In this document: piece by piece, positions 53,684 to 63,554 of the stretch
How positions within the stretch are numbered: the stretch's first letter is position 1
How the letters are laid out: each line of letters starts with the position of its first letter
Origin: Flavobacterium sp. 102
Lineage (GTDB): Bacteria; Bacteroidota; Bacteroidia; Flavobacteriales; Flavobacteriaceae
NCBI RefSeq assembly: GCF_003634615.1
Contig: NZ_RBKX01000001.1
Span: 2,666,001-2,730,000, forward strand
DNA: 64,000 bases
Direction: 5' to 3'
Made by a program: the position numbers and the translations under genes
Notes under the pieces: model-generated
The model's input: the letters and a program-made list of their open reading frames with translations, nothing else
The model's database searches: none
Told to the model about the DNA's origin: nothing

Positions 53684-55987
53684 TTAATTAACCAAATCAA
53701 ATTCTATTTTATTAATCGTATCAGAATTGGTTCCGATAAAGACTTCAAATTTTCCGGGTTCGGCCACAAATTGCAAATTAGTATTGTAGAATTTTAAATC
53801 TTCAACAGAAATTTCAAAAGTTACCATTTGCTTTTCGCCTTTTTTAAGGTTTATTTTTTGAAAACCTTTCAGCTCTTTAACCGGTCTGGTCACCGAACCA
53901 ACTATGTCTCTGATATACAATTGTACCACTTCCTTGCCATCAAAATCTCCGGTATTGGTAATATCTACAGTAGCTTTAATAGTTTCATTGAAAGACATTT
54001 TAGTCGAAGAAAGACTCAAATTAGCATAGTTAAAAGTCGTGTAACTCAATCCGAAACCGAATGGAAATAATGGCTCATTTCTTTCATCGATATAATTCGA
54101 CTTAAATTTTTCGAAGATTCCTTCTTTGTTACCTAAAGGTCTTCCTGTATTTTTTGCAGCATAATAAATGGGCACTTGTCCAACACTTCTTGGGAAAGTC
54201 GCTGTTAATTTTCCGGATGGATTTTCGTTTCCGAATAATACATCGGCTATAGCATAACCGGCTTCACTTCCGGCAAACCAAACATTTAAAATAGCCGGAA
54301 CAGTTTTATTTTCCTCTGTTATCACCAATGGTCGACCATCGAATAAAACTAAAACTACCGGTTTTCCTGTTTTTAATAAGGCTTGTAACAAATCCTTTTG
54401 CGCTTGTGGAATCTCCAAATTAGTACGACTACTGGATTCACCACTCATTTCAGCCGATTCTCCTAATGCGGCAACAATCACATCTGATTGGTTGGCGATT
54501 TTCAAAGCTTCGAAAAGTAATTCTTCATTCGTTCTTTGGTCTCTGTGTAGCGTTTTGCCAAACATGGTAGCTCTTTCTTCCAAAGCCGCATCATAATCAA
54601 GATTACTACCTTTAGCGTATAATATTTTGGCAGAAACTCCAACCACAGATTGAATTCCGGCAATTAATGAAACCGAATTTTCCTGTTTGGTCGCCACACT
54701 CCAAGTTCCTGCCATGTTTTCTTTGGCATCCGCCAATGGACCGATAACGCCAATCGTGCCTGATTTTTTTAGCGGTAAAGTTTGGTTTTCATTTTTAAGC
54801 AAAACCAAAGATTCAGCGGCAATTTTTCGAGCTTCACTTCTGTGAGTTGAAGTGAAAATTTCTGTTTTGGCCCGATTAGCGTCACAGTATTTGTAGGGAT
54901 CGAGGAATAATCCTAAATCATATTTGGCATTCAAAATCAATCGAACGGCGTTGTCTATTTGTTGCATAGTCACTTTGCCTTCCTCTAATGATTTTTTTAA
55001 TGTCAGCAAAAAACCTTCGCCAACCATATCCATTTCAACTCCGGCGTTTAAGGCTAAAGCGGAAACGGTTTGCAAATCACCCATACCGTGTTCTGTCATT
55101 TCGTTGATTCCGGTATAATCGGTTACTACGAAACCTTTGAAACCCCAATCTTTTCTTAGTAAATCGGTCAGCAACCATTTGTTTCCCGTTGCCGGAATTC
55201 CATCTATTTCATTAAACGACGCCATTACGGAAGCTGTTCCGGCATCGACGGCTGCTTTGTAAGGTGGTAAATAATCATTGTACATTCTGATTTTACTCAT
55301 ATCTACCGTGTTGTAATCTCTTCCGCCTTCGGGCGCACCATACAAGGCAAAGTGTTTTACACAGGATAAAATAGTATTGTTTTTACTCAAATCGTCACCT
55401 TGATAGCCGGTTACCATCGCTTTGGCAATTTGGCTTCCCAAATATGGATCTTCTCCTGAACCTTCTGAAACTCTTCCCCAACGCGGATCTCGAGAAATAT
55501 CTACCATTGGTGAAAATGTCCAATTGATTCCATCGGCACTAGCTTCTTGTGCGGCAATTTGAGCACTTCTTTTAATTAAGTTCATATCCCAAGTACACGA
55601 TAGTCCAAGCGGAATTGGGAATGTAGTTTCGTATCCGTGAATCACGTCCATTCCGAAAAGCAACGGAATTTTTAAGCGACTTTTTTCTACGGCGATCTTT
55701 TGTACTTCTCTTATTTTTTGAACAGATTTTATGTTAAACAATCCGCCTACTTTACCTTCTTCAATTTTTTTGGCGATGTTAGAACTATTAGCTTGGCCGG
55801 TAGTTATATCTCCGGAAGTAGGCAGGTTTAACTGTCCTATTTTTTCTTCCAATGTCATTTTGGACAATAAGTCAGACACGAATATTTCTTTGGGTGCAAT
55901 AACAATAGGTGTTTTGCTCTTTTTAGCTTTTTGGGCCGAGACAAAACCTGCTATCAGCAATAAGATTATGGTTAATTTAACTTTCAT
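53684..55987 (-). CDS. GH3 beta-glucosidase, BglX type (PUL2)
   Basis: A 767-aa exported GH3 enzyme. The start at 55987 gives signal MKVKLTIILLLIAGFVSAQ; the longer frame upstream overlaps the esterase gene. Domains: barrel with MTLEEKIGQLNLPTSGD near 42, FGMDVIHGYETTFPIPLG near 106, NWTFSPMVDISRDPRWGRVSEGSGEDPYLG near 150, catalytic Asp in GFVVTDYTGINEM near 290; alpha/beta domain with VIVAALGESAEMSGESSSR near 485; Fn3-like end (FPFGFGLSYTTFNY). Related to, but clearly distinct from, the GH3 of PUL1. It probably cuts beta-gluco-disaccharides made by the GH144-like enzyme upstream. Confidence 0.92.
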   Translation of the reverse strand: MKVKLTIILLLIAGFVSAQKAKKSKTPIVIAPKEIFVSDLLSKMTLEEKIGQLNLPTSGDITTGQANSSNIAKKIEEGKVGGLFNIKSVQKIREVQKIAVEKSRLKIPLLFGMDVIHGYETTFPIPLGLSCTWDMNLIKRSAQIAAQEASADGINWTFSPMVDISRDPRWGRVSEGSGEDPYLGSQIAKAMVTGYQGDDLSKNNTILSCVKHFALYGAPEGGRDYNTVDMSKIRMYNDYLPPYKAAVDAGTASVMASFNEIDGIPATGNKWLLTDLLRKDWGFKGFVVTDYTGINEMTEHGMGDLQTVSALALNAGVEMDMVGEGFLLTLKKSLEEGKVTMQQIDNAVRLILNAKYDLGLFLDPYKYCDANRAKTEIFTSTHRSEARKIAAESLVLLKNENQTLPLKKSGTIGVIGPLADAKENMAGTWSVATKQENSVSLIAGIQSVVGVSAKILYAKGSNLDYDAALEERATMFGKTLHRDQRTNEELLFEALKIANQSDVIVAALGESAEMSGESSSRTNLEIPQAQKDLLQALLKTGKPVVLVLFDGRPLVITEENKTVPAILNVWFAGSEAGYAIADVLFGNENPSGKLTATFPRSVGQVPIYYAAKNTGRPLGNKEGIFEKFKSNYIDERNEPLFPFGFGLSYTTFNYANLSLSSTKMSFNETIKATVDITNTGDFDGKEVVQLYIRDIVGSVTRPVKELKGFQKINLKKGEKQMVTFEISVEDLKFYNTNLQFVAEPGKFEVFIGTNSDTINKIEFDLVN

Positions 55988-56006
55988 TTTTGATTGATTG
56001 ATATTG

Positions 56007-56714
56007 TTATTTTTTAATCTGCTGTAACATCCATTCATAGATTTCAGGATTATCATAAACCCTGCTCCAACTGTCGTGATTCGCATCATCAAATATGGTT
56101 AGCTTAACGTTGCTGTTGCACGCTTTTAACCTTTTATAAATTACTGATGAATAATTCACATCAACAACATCATCGAGTAAACCATGAAAAATCCAAGTGG
56201 ATATTGCCGCCATTTTACAATCTTCAATTAACGGAACTCTGTCAACAAATCCGGCTATTGGAACTATAGCGGCAAACATATCAGGATGTGCAATGGCTAA
56301 ATTCCATGTTCCCCAGCCGCCCATACTTAGACCGCTTAGGTAAATTCTGTTGGCATCAACATTGTTCTCTTGGCTTACTTTTAGAATCAATTGGTATAAA
56401 GATTCTGATTCCCAATATGTATTTTCAGGACATTGAGGGGCCAAAATATAGGCGTCGAGTTCGTGATGCTTTACATATTTTAACGGACCATGTATTTTTA
56501 CTTTTTCTAAATCGGTTCCCTTTTCACCGGAACCGTGTAAAAAAACAATTAATGGTTTTTTAGTTTTTATATTTTGTGGTTTGCGCAATAAATAACCATA
56601 AGAATAAGTGTTTGTTATCTGCGTCGAAAAACTTCCTTGTGTTTCTTGTGCTAAGCCACTTAAACCAAATCCAAAACAACACCACAGTATCACTATTTTA
56701 AAAGAACGCATCAT
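56007..56714 (-). CDS. Secreted alpha/beta hydrolase (CE1/PHB-depolymerase-like esterase)
   Basis: A 235-aa exported serine esterase. A signal peptide ends near LSGLAQ (residue 22). Seen: oxyanion motif VFLHGSGEKGTDLEK near 52, nucleophile elbow LSGLSMGGWGTWNLA near 126, the Asp of FHGLLDDVVDVNY near 176 and the His of DDANHDSWSRVYDNPEIYEWML near 205. Such genes often travel with GH3 and glucoamylase-family genes in Bacteroidota PULs and may remove acyl groups from the glucan. ATGs at 56714 and 56711 are both possible. It begins 1 base after the upstream stop. Confidence 0.85.
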   Translation of the reverse strand: MMRSFKIVILWCCFGFGLSGLAQETQGSFSTQITNTYSYGYLLRKPQNIKTKKPLIVFLHGSGEKGTDLEKVKIHGPLKYVKHHELDAYILAPQCPENTYWESESLYQLILKVSQENNVDANRIYLSGLSMGGWGTWNLAIAHPDMFAAIVPIAGFVDRVPLIEDCKMAAISTWIFHGLLDDVVDVNYSSVIYKRLKACNSNVKLTIFDDANHDSWSRVYDNPEIYEWMLQQIKK

Positions 56715-56715
56715 T

Positions 56716-58077
56716 TTAGAATCCGTGTTGAGTAGAAGTAAATCCTAAGTTTTGTAATCCGGTTTGCACTTCAGGCGCTTGCATGAATAAGTTCCAAAGA
56801 AAACCTGTTCTGTAATTTTCTATCATAGGAACAATAGTCCCTTGATCGATGGCTAAGTAACGTTTAGTAACCCAATCATGATGAGGCGAAAACGCATCAT
56901 ACGGACCGGCAACACCAATCAATCTTTCTTTCCAATCAGCATTCTCATAAAAAAAACGCAAGGCTTTCATGGATTCTATCGGTGTAAACGGAAAATCAGA
57001 CAAGGCTGCAGTTGGTGAAATCACGCCTCGGTCATTATTAGGTTGGTGTGCTGAATAGCCTGTTGAACCATTAGCATTTCTGGAATAACTTGCCGTTAAA
57101 CCCCAACAATCTTCACTGTAACCATTCCATGCTAATGGATTAGCCACACAATAAGCATACATAATTTTGGCATGATTTTGAGTTAGCGTCCAATAATTTG
57201 CATATTGATCAGACAAACCTCTTGGATCTAAACCCAAATAAGAATAATGCGACCAAAACATTGGGCCAACCGTTGAAGTACCGTTATAATTAAATACTTT
57301 CGGAATATTAAAACTTGTTCCGGGGCTAACAATACTTCCGTTTCTTGACCAACCTTGATGATAAGCTTCAGAAGGAATAGGATGTGTTGGTGAAGAAGCA
57401 CCCATGATATAGGTAATCAAACATTCATTATAACCTTCCAATTTGAGATTCATCAGCCATTCATTATCAGGTGACCAATGCCAATACATCACATTTTCTC
57501 CTTTAGTATACCAATCCCAATCTACACCTTTCCACAAGTTATCAGCTTTTAAAGCTAAGGCTTGCTCTTCGGCTGTACCATTTTTAAAATACTCTCTGAC
57601 ACAAATTAGTCCTTGACAGAGAAAAGAAGTTTCTACGATATCGCCACCATTATCATCGTTTCCAAAAGGAACTACATTTCCGTTAGTTCCGTTTAACCAA
57701 TGTGGCCATGCTCCGTGGAACCGATCTGCATTTTCAAGAAATGTTAACGCTGTTGTTAACCTTGAAACTGCTTCACCTCTAGGAACAAATCCACGTTCAA
57801 CACCTACTAGAATTGTCATTAATCCAAATCCTGAACCACCTGTGGTCACAAGATTTGCATCAACACTGACTTCATCAGTATGATATCTTTCTCTGGCTAG
57901 TTTTGAATTGGTTTCTGCATAGTCCCAAAAGTATTTCAAAGCATCCTTTTGAGCTAAATCCAATAATTGTTCATCTGTCAATTGTTGCTCCTCTGAAGGA
58001 TTATCATTCGATTGGTTAGAACACGAACAAGAAATAAGAAAGAATTGTAAAACTATTAACTTAACTAAGTTTCTCAT
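56716..58077 (-). CDS. Glucoamylase-family (GH144-like) lipoprotein
   Basis: A 453-aa lipoprotein of the PF10091 'putative glucoamylase' family, which includes GH144 endo-beta-1,2-glucanases. Lipobox in VLQFFLISCSCSN (Cys17 or 19). The (alpha/alpha)6 barrel shows LLDLAQKDALKYFWDYAETNSKLARERYH near 39, VTTGGSGFGLMTILVGVERG near 77, the acidic pocket FGNDDNGGDIVETSFLCQGL near 137, WHWSPDNEWLMNLKLEGYNECLITYIMGASSPTHPI near 198 and CWGLTASYSR near 324. The Asp of GGD, the Glu of VET and the Glu of YNE are candidate catalytic residues. Endo-beta-1,2-glucanase is my best guess; other beta-glucan linkages are possible. Confidence 0.85.
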   Translation of the reverse strand: MRNLVKLIVLQFFLISCSCSNQSNDNPSEEQQLTDEQLLDLAQKDALKYFWDYAETNSKLARERYHTDEVSVDANLVTTGGSGFGLMTILVGVERGFVPRGEAVSRLTTALTFLENADRFHGAWPHWLNGTNGNVVPFGNDDNGGDIVETSFLCQGLICVREYFKNGTAEEQALALKADNLWKGVDWDWYTKGENVMYWHWSPDNEWLMNLKLEGYNECLITYIMGASSPTHPIPSEAYHQGWSRNGSIVSPGTSFNIPKVFNYNGTSTVGPMFWSHYSYLGLDPRGLSDQYANYWTLTQNHAKIMYAYCVANPLAWNGYSEDCWGLTASYSRNANGSTGYSAHQPNNDRGVISPTAALSDFPFTPIESMKALRFFYENADWKERLIGVAGPYDAFSPHHDWVTKRYLAIDQGTIVPMIENYRTGFLWNLFMQAPEVQTGLQNLGFTSTQHGF

Positions 58078-58117
58078 GATGGAGATTTGTGACTTATTTT
58101 TTGAAAAAATTAAAGAA

Positions 58118-58150
58118 AAACCTAATAGGTTTGTTATACCTATTAGGTTT
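58118..58150 (-). terminator. Terminator/attenuator hairpin inside PUL2
   Basis: Perfect 13-bp inverted repeat AAACCTAATAGGT / ACCTATTAGGTTT with a 7-base loop, followed on the minus strand by TTTCTTTAATTTTTT. It lies between the LamG lipoprotein gene and the GH144-like gene. Confidence 0.85.
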
Positions 58151-58169
58151 ATTTAGATTTAAAAGAAGA

Positions 58170-59072
58170 TTATCTTCCAGCTAATTCTAGCTCGTATAAA
58201 GAGTTGATATCTGCTGCTGATAATGCTTTTTTCCAGACACGGATTTCATCAATTTGACCATTCATAGGTCGTTGCCAAGAATCTGGTGTTCCGAAAGCAA
58301 CTGATCCAAATGTTCCGATAACTGGTCTAGCCGGTGTAAAGAAACTTAAAGGTAAAGCAGTTCCACCATTTCTAGATTCCCAAACTGGGTTAGAAATTTT
58401 TTGACCATTAGCATATACTTTAAATAACGCTGTTGTTGCATCCCAAGTGATTACATAATGAGCCCAAACATTGGCAAATTTTGCTGCATGAGCAACGTGA
58501 CCAGCTGCAATGTCATCAACACTTGGATTAGCTGAATTGATAATGTCTTGGAAGTTGGCACTTCCATCACCATTTTTGATAACTGCTAAACCTTTGATCA
58601 CAAGTGTATCACTAGCCACTGTTCTCCAACCGGTTTCAGACATTAAGTTAAAATTTCCAGCCCATTCGTTTGGACGTGTCAAAGAAAATAACATCGTTGG
58701 ATGTCCGTCTGTTCCTCCATTGTTTGTGATTTTAGCCCATAAACTTATAGACATACTTGCTGAAGTTGTAGCCAAAGATGTAATTTCAGGATAAGCTAAA
58801 TATCCATTGGTAAGAACCAAACCGTCACCTTTAACGGCGTCACCGGTATAAGTTGCTCCTACTGTTGCAGAAGGAGATGTATTGGAAATACTCTCTTTGC
58901 CATTGCCATTCAAAGGCCAATAGGCAACCAAATCAGTCTCGCCTACTTGTCCTGCATTGTCATAACCTCCGATTGGTGGTAATGAACTATCACTATCACT
59001 GCTACAACTTGTTAATGAGCCAAATGCAATGGTTAGAGCAAATGCTGAAATAAAAATTTTGTTTGTTTTCAT
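58170..59072 (-). CDS. LamG/concanavalin-like surface lipoprotein
   Basis: A 300-aa lipoprotein with lipobox in AFGSLTSCSSDSDSS (Cys23). The rest is a LamG-type jelly roll: VAYWPLNGNGKESISN near 49, SMSISLWAKITNNGGTDGHPTMLFS near 106, WAHYVITWDATTALFKVYANGQKI near 207 and GQIDEIRVWKKALSAADINSLYELE at the end. These are typical of laminin-G-like domain 3 proteins that bind glycans at the surface. It follows susD by 30 bases and takes the place of the surface glycan-binding protein in this locus. No catalytic motif seen. Confidence 0.85.
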   Translation of the reverse strand: MKTNKIFISAFALTIAFGSLTSCSSDSDSSLPPIGGYDNAGQVGETDLVAYWPLNGNGKESISNTSPSATVGATYTGDAVKGDGLVLTNGYLAYPEITSLATTSASMSISLWAKITNNGGTDGHPTMLFSLTRPNEWAGNFNLMSETGWRTVASDTLVIKGLAVIKNGDGSANFQDIINSANPSVDDIAAGHVAHAAKFANVWAHYVITWDATTALFKVYANGQKISNPVWESRNGGTALPLSFFTPARPVIGTFGSVAFGTPDSWQRPMNGQIDEIRVWKKALSAADINSLYELELAGR

Positions 59073-59102
59073 AATAAAAAAATGGTTTAAGTTAAATTAA
59101 TT

Positions 59103-60566
59103 TTAATACCCCGGATTTTGAGTTAGTAAGCCTCCGCTTGTAATTATTTGATTTTGTGGAATTGGAAACAATTCATGGGTTCCAACGATAAATGTTTTGC
59201 CATCCGCAGCCATAGCTGCTTGTGCTTGACCGGTTCTGATTAAATCAAACCAACGGTCGTGTTCCATTGCCATCTCAGCTCTTCGTTCCTTTAAAATTGA
59301 GATTAGTGTAACCGAACTTAATGTCCCTAAACCTGCTCTTGTTCTTAAATCGTTAATCCTGTCTGTTGCCTCTGAATTCAACCCTAGATGAAAAGCCGCT
59401 TCTGCACGAATTAACAATAGGTCACTGTATTTTAAAATTCTCAGATTTTTAGCTGTTTGGGTTCGGTCTCCATTCCAAGATTCTGCGATGCTACTTTGAT
59501 AGGATTTATAATTGTATCTAGGATTAGTCCACGTTGTTGGCGCAACAAATCCATCCCAAAGCACTGAAGGAACAAAAATGATTGAACTACCTCTTCTAAC
59601 ATCGCCGGGTTCAAAAGAGTTGGCTAGCGATAATGATGGTGTATTGAAACCCCAACCTAAATCAGGAGTTCCTCTTGGTCCTTGAACATTGGTGTAATCT
59701 TGTAAACCTTTGGTTAATGTGGCCTGTACTTCGTAAATTGACTCAGAACCATTTTCGCCTATTTCTTTCCAAACATCAGCATAATTGGTCAGCAAACCGT
59801 ATTGTGCAGAACTCATTACGTTACCACACATATCATAGGATTGTTGCCATTTTTCTTGATACAAATAAGCTTTAGCCAATAAAGACTGTGCTGCTCCTTT
59901 CGAAGCTCTTCCTTTATCATTGGGTGCGTATGCCCCTTTCAAAGGCAATTTATCGATAGCATCTAACAAATCAGTTTCTATTTGAGCATAGGTTTCTGCT
60001 TTTGATTTTCTAACATATACCACTTCATTAATTTGAGCAGTATCATTAATATCGATTTTTGTAATTACCAATGGTACACCACCAAAACAACGAACCAAAT
60101 CAAAATAGCACAATGCTCTGAGGAATTTCACCTCACCTATCAATCTGTTCTTGAGGCTTTCTTCGATAGACAATTGCTCTAAATAAAACAAAGCATTATT
60201 GGCACGATATATTCCATCATAACGACCTATCCAAACATCATTAAATGAAATATCGGTAGGTCCAAAAGCCAAATTATCTAATCTTCCTTTATCTACACCG
60301 GTATCTGTAAGTGTGGAGCCCTTATCAGCATCATCAGAAACAATACTGGTAATTCCTATCCAAGAAAAAGCATACATATTGTAATCTAATTGCTTGTTGT
60401 AAACCCCGTTAACCAGTTGAACGGCATTATTAGGATCGTTAAGAAAATCAATCTCTGTAAGAGCATTACTGGGTTCAACATTCAAATCGTCTTCACACGA
60501 AAAGAAAATCAAAGAAGAGAATAGCAGTATTGCTGTTTTAAATTTTATGTTACACATCATTTTCAT
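59103..60566 (-). CDS. SusD/RagB family outer-membrane lipoprotein (PUL2)
   Basis: A 487-aa SusD homologue. Lipobox in LLFSSLIFFSCEDDLNVEP. Family marks: EIDFLNDPNNAVQLVNGVYNKQLD near 38, LIGEVKFLRALCYFDLVRCFGGVPLV near 141, GRASKGAAQSLLAKAYLYQEKWQQSYDMC near 220, and RILKYSDLLLIRAEAAFHLGLNSEATDRINDLRTRAGL near 378, then ERRAEMAMEHDRWFDLIRTGQ. It ends LTQNPGY. The N-terminus has several possible Met codons (60566 or within the next four codons). It starts 6 bases after susC. Confidence 0.94.
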   Translation of the reverse strand: MKMMCNIKFKTAILLFSSLIFFSCEDDLNVEPSNALTEIDFLNDPNNAVQLVNGVYNKQLDYNMYAFSWIGITSIVSDDADKGSTLTDTGVDKGRLDNLAFGPTDISFNDVWIGRYDGIYRANNALFYLEQLSIEESLKNRLIGEVKFLRALCYFDLVRCFGGVPLVITKIDINDTAQINEVVYVRKSKAETYAQIETDLLDAIDKLPLKGAYAPNDKGRASKGAAQSLLAKAYLYQEKWQQSYDMCGNVMSSAQYGLLTNYADVWKEIGENGSESIYEVQATLTKGLQDYTNVQGPRGTPDLGWGFNTPSLSLANSFEPGDVRRGSSIIFVPSVLWDGFVAPTTWTNPRYNYKSYQSSIAESWNGDRTQTAKNLRILKYSDLLLIRAEAAFHLGLNSEATDRINDLRTRAGLGTLSSVTLISILKERRAEMAMEHDRWFDLIRTGQAQAAMAADGKTFIVGTHELFPIPQNQIITSGGLLTQNPGY

Positions 60567-60572
60567 AGTATT

Positions 60573-63554
60573 TTAAAGACTTATGTTAAGACCAAACAAA
60601 AATGTTTTATTCGTTGGATAAGCATCCAACTCAATTCCGGCACCTCCAAGAGGATTAGCATTATCACCTCCAACAACTTCAGGTGAATATCCAGTGTACT
60701 TGGTAAATACAAAAGGATTAACAGCAGTGATATAGACTCTTACTTTCTCAATTTTGTTATAAAATTTTGGGATTGTATAACCAATGGTAATATTATTTAT
60801 TCTCAAAAAAGAACCGTCTTCTATAAAATAAGTTGAAGGTCTTGGAGTTTCATTGTAGGGCTTTGGATTAGTTGTATTCGGGTTTGATGGTGTCCAAAAA
60901 CTATCTAAATAACTGTATTCAATATTCTCTCCACCAAAGCGTTGCGCTTTTTTACCATTATAAACCTTATTGCCGCCAACACCATAAGTATCCACAGAAA
61001 AATCAAAATTTCTATAACTTCCACCTAAACTTAATCCGTAGGTGTAAGTTGGCAAATAAGAACCAGCAATAACCCTTTCATCGCTGTATATAAAAGCTCC
61101 GTCACCGTTAATACCGAGCACATCATACACATAAAAACTCCCCAGAGGTTGTCCGACTAATACTTGTTTAGTGTATTCGCCATTTCCTAAACCACCACCT
61201 ATTAATCTTGAAAAATAGGCGTTATCGACTTTGGTCAATTCGTTTTTGTTATGGGAAAAATTTCCGGCAACCCAATATTTCAGATTGTCATTAATTTCAG
61301 TATCCCATCGCAAAGAAAGTTCTACTCCTTTATTATTAACTTCTCCCGTATTTACAGTCACTTCTCCCGGAGATAAAACAGGAGGAAGTGATACCGGAAG
61401 TATAACGTCTGAAGATGTTCTGTCATAAACATCAACAGAACCGGAAAGTCTGTTATTTAACACTTTAAAATCAAGTCCAAAATCAAATTCTTTCATGGTT
61501 TCCCATGTAAGGTTTGGATCTACTTGATAAGGCTGATTGCTTCCCGGAAAAATAGTTTGGCTATCTCCAAAAGCATAGTTGTAACCTGCAGCAAAAACAG
61601 GAATATTCAAGGCATTTAAGGAATTGGCATTCCCTACTTCTCCATAACCTGCTCGGAATTTAAGATAATTAACAAACTTTATTTTTTCTAAAAAAGTCTC
61701 ATTAGAAATAACCCATCCTGCAGAAACTGCCGGAAAGTAACCCCATTTTTTAACATCTTGAAAAGAACTTATTCCTTCTCTTCTGATAGAAGCGGATAAC
61801 AAATATTTATCATCAAACTCATATTCCGCTCTTCCAAAATAAGCTATTGAAACAATTGGAGTTGAATGATTATTGGAAACCACACTTCCTGGTGGTGCGT
61901 CGGCATTAAAAGAAGCCAAATCTAAATACCAGTAATTGGAACTTTCAGGAACATTAAAGCGAGTTCCGGATAAATATTCACCATTATTTTTAGTAGTTCT
62001 AGACATCCCTGCAATCAGGGTAAAATCATGCTTATTAAATGATTTTTTATAGGTTAGATAATTATCCCAATTCCACATATAATCATCGCTTTTGTACTGT
62101 TGAAGTGTATTGTATTTTATTGGGTTATCTCCAAAACTATCTTCATAATCTTGCAATGTTTGTGTCGCATTTTGTGATAAATAAATATCGGCGTTTGATG
62201 AAAAATTATAGCCTTTATTCAAAGTGTATGTTGCTCCAAAATTGGAAGTATATTTTAATTCCTTCAACAAAGCAATTTCCGCGGCTACAGAACCTGACAT
62301 CACAATATTTTTACTTCTTTCATTGAAGTAAGTTAGTTGGGCTACCGGGTTGGCCACATTATTAAAACGATCATTTCCATTGATATCTATAAGTCCGGTG
62401 GCAGGATTACGCAATGGTACGCCCCATCTTCCATTTGGAAAATACACCGGAACAATTGGAGATTGCTTGTAAGCATTAGTAAAAGCACTAACCGGTTTAG
62501 GAGTATTGTTTGCTATAGCTAGATTAAAGTTTTGGGAAATCTTAAGTCTGTCGTCAAATATTTTGAATTCGTTTCTTGAATTGATATTGTTCCGTTCGTA
62601 TTCTGTTCCTATTAGAATACCTTTTTCTTTATAATTTGTAGCCCCAAAATAGTAACTGGCATTTTCATTACCTCCTGAGAAAGAAACATAATTACTTATT
62701 ACTTCACCTGTATTGGTAATTTCATCTAACCAATCTGTATTATAAGGTTGATCAAAACTATAATAGGTTGAAGAACCTGCTGCCACATTATTGTAATACG
62801 CAAAGCGATACGAGTCGGCCATTTCAACTTTCTTTTGAATGAATTTTTGACCGTAATAAGAATCATAATTTACCCTTATTTTACCTTTTTTTCCTTTTTT
62901 TGTAGTAACAATAACAGCTCCATTGGCAGCTTTTTGACCATATATGGCTAAGGAAGAAGCATCTTTTAAAATATCTATGGTAGCAATTTCATTTGGATTC
63001 AATCCGTTTAATCCGGTAGCTTCCACACCATCAATTAAATACAAAGGATCTCTACCGCCTAAAACTGTTCCCAAACCCCTAATGCGTATAGAAGGATTAG
63101 CACCTGGTTCATCATTAGTGACAATGTTAACACCGGCTGCTTTACCTTGTATAGCTTGAATAGCAGATTGTGAAGGTGTTTTAACTATATCAGTAGCCTT
63201 TATTTGTGCCACGGAACCGGTGATTGAACCCGATTTTTTAGTTCCGTAACCTATCACAACAACTTCTGTTAATAACTGGTTACTTTCTTTTAAAGTAATG
63301 ACCATATTTGACTGGGCATTTCGCGTAAGAGTTTCATAGCCTATCATAGAAAAAACTAATACATCGCCCGCTACAGCTTGGATGACAAAGTTGCCATCAT
63401 AATCAGTGGTGCTATTGATATTTTTGTCTTTTGCAATAATATTGACTCCCGGAAGTGGTAAGCCATTTTCATCAACTACTTTACCATTTAGTTCTTGAGC
63501 ATAAGAAAAACAACTAATCGTAAGCAATAAAAAATAAGATAGGAAAATTTTCAT
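60573..63554 (-). CDS. SusC/RagA TonB-linked outer-membrane transporter (PUL2)
   Basis: A 993-aa TonB-dependent oligosaccharide importer. Signal peptide ends near SYAQ (residue 19); carboxypeptidase-regulatory-like domain (LNGKVVDENGLPLPGVNIIAKD, about 22-100); plug with VVVIGYGTKKSGSITGSVAQIK near 98 and IDILKDASSLAIYGQKAANGAVIVTTKKGKKGK near 196; beta-barrel to the C-terminus, ending FLFGLNISL. It differs strongly from the PUL1 SusC outside the family motifs, which fits a different ligand. It is first in the PUL2 transcript. Confidence 0.96.
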   Translation of the reverse strand: MKIFLSYFLLLTISCFSYAQELNGKVVDENGLPLPGVNIIAKDKNINSTTDYDGNFVIQAVAGDVLVFSMIGYETLTRNAQSNMVITLKESNQLLTEVVVIGYGTKKSGSITGSVAQIKATDIVKTPSQSAIQAIQGKAAGVNIVTNDEPGANPSIRIRGLGTVLGGRDPLYLIDGVEATGLNGLNPNEIATIDILKDASSLAIYGQKAANGAVIVTTKKGKKGKIRVNYDSYYGQKFIQKKVEMADSYRFAYYNNVAAGSSTYYSFDQPYNTDWLDEITNTGEVISNYVSFSGGNENASYYFGATNYKEKGILIGTEYERNNINSRNEFKIFDDRLKISQNFNLAIANNTPKPVSAFTNAYKQSPIVPVYFPNGRWGVPLRNPATGLIDINGNDRFNNVANPVAQLTYFNERSKNIVMSGSVAAEIALLKELKYTSNFGATYTLNKGYNFSSNADIYLSQNATQTLQDYEDSFGDNPIKYNTLQQYKSDDYMWNWDNYLTYKKSFNKHDFTLIAGMSRTTKNNGEYLSGTRFNVPESSNYWYLDLASFNADAPPGSVVSNNHSTPIVSIAYFGRAEYEFDDKYLLSASIRREGISSFQDVKKWGYFPAVSAGWVISNETFLEKIKFVNYLKFRAGYGEVGNANSLNALNIPVFAAGYNYAFGDSQTIFPGSNQPYQVDPNLTWETMKEFDFGLDFKVLNNRLSGSVDVYDRTSSDVILPVSLPPVLSPGEVTVNTGEVNNKGVELSLRWDTEINDNLKYWVAGNFSHNKNELTKVDNAYFSRLIGGGLGNGEYTKQVLVGQPLGSFYVYDVLGINGDGAFIYSDERVIAGSYLPTYTYGLSLGGSYRNFDFSVDTYGVGGNKVYNGKKAQRFGGENIEYSYLDSFWTPSNPNTTNPKPYNETPRPSTYFIEDGSFLRINNITIGYTIPKFYNKIEKVRVYITAVNPFVFTKYTGYSPEVVGGDNANPLGGAGIELDAYPTNKTFLFGLNISL

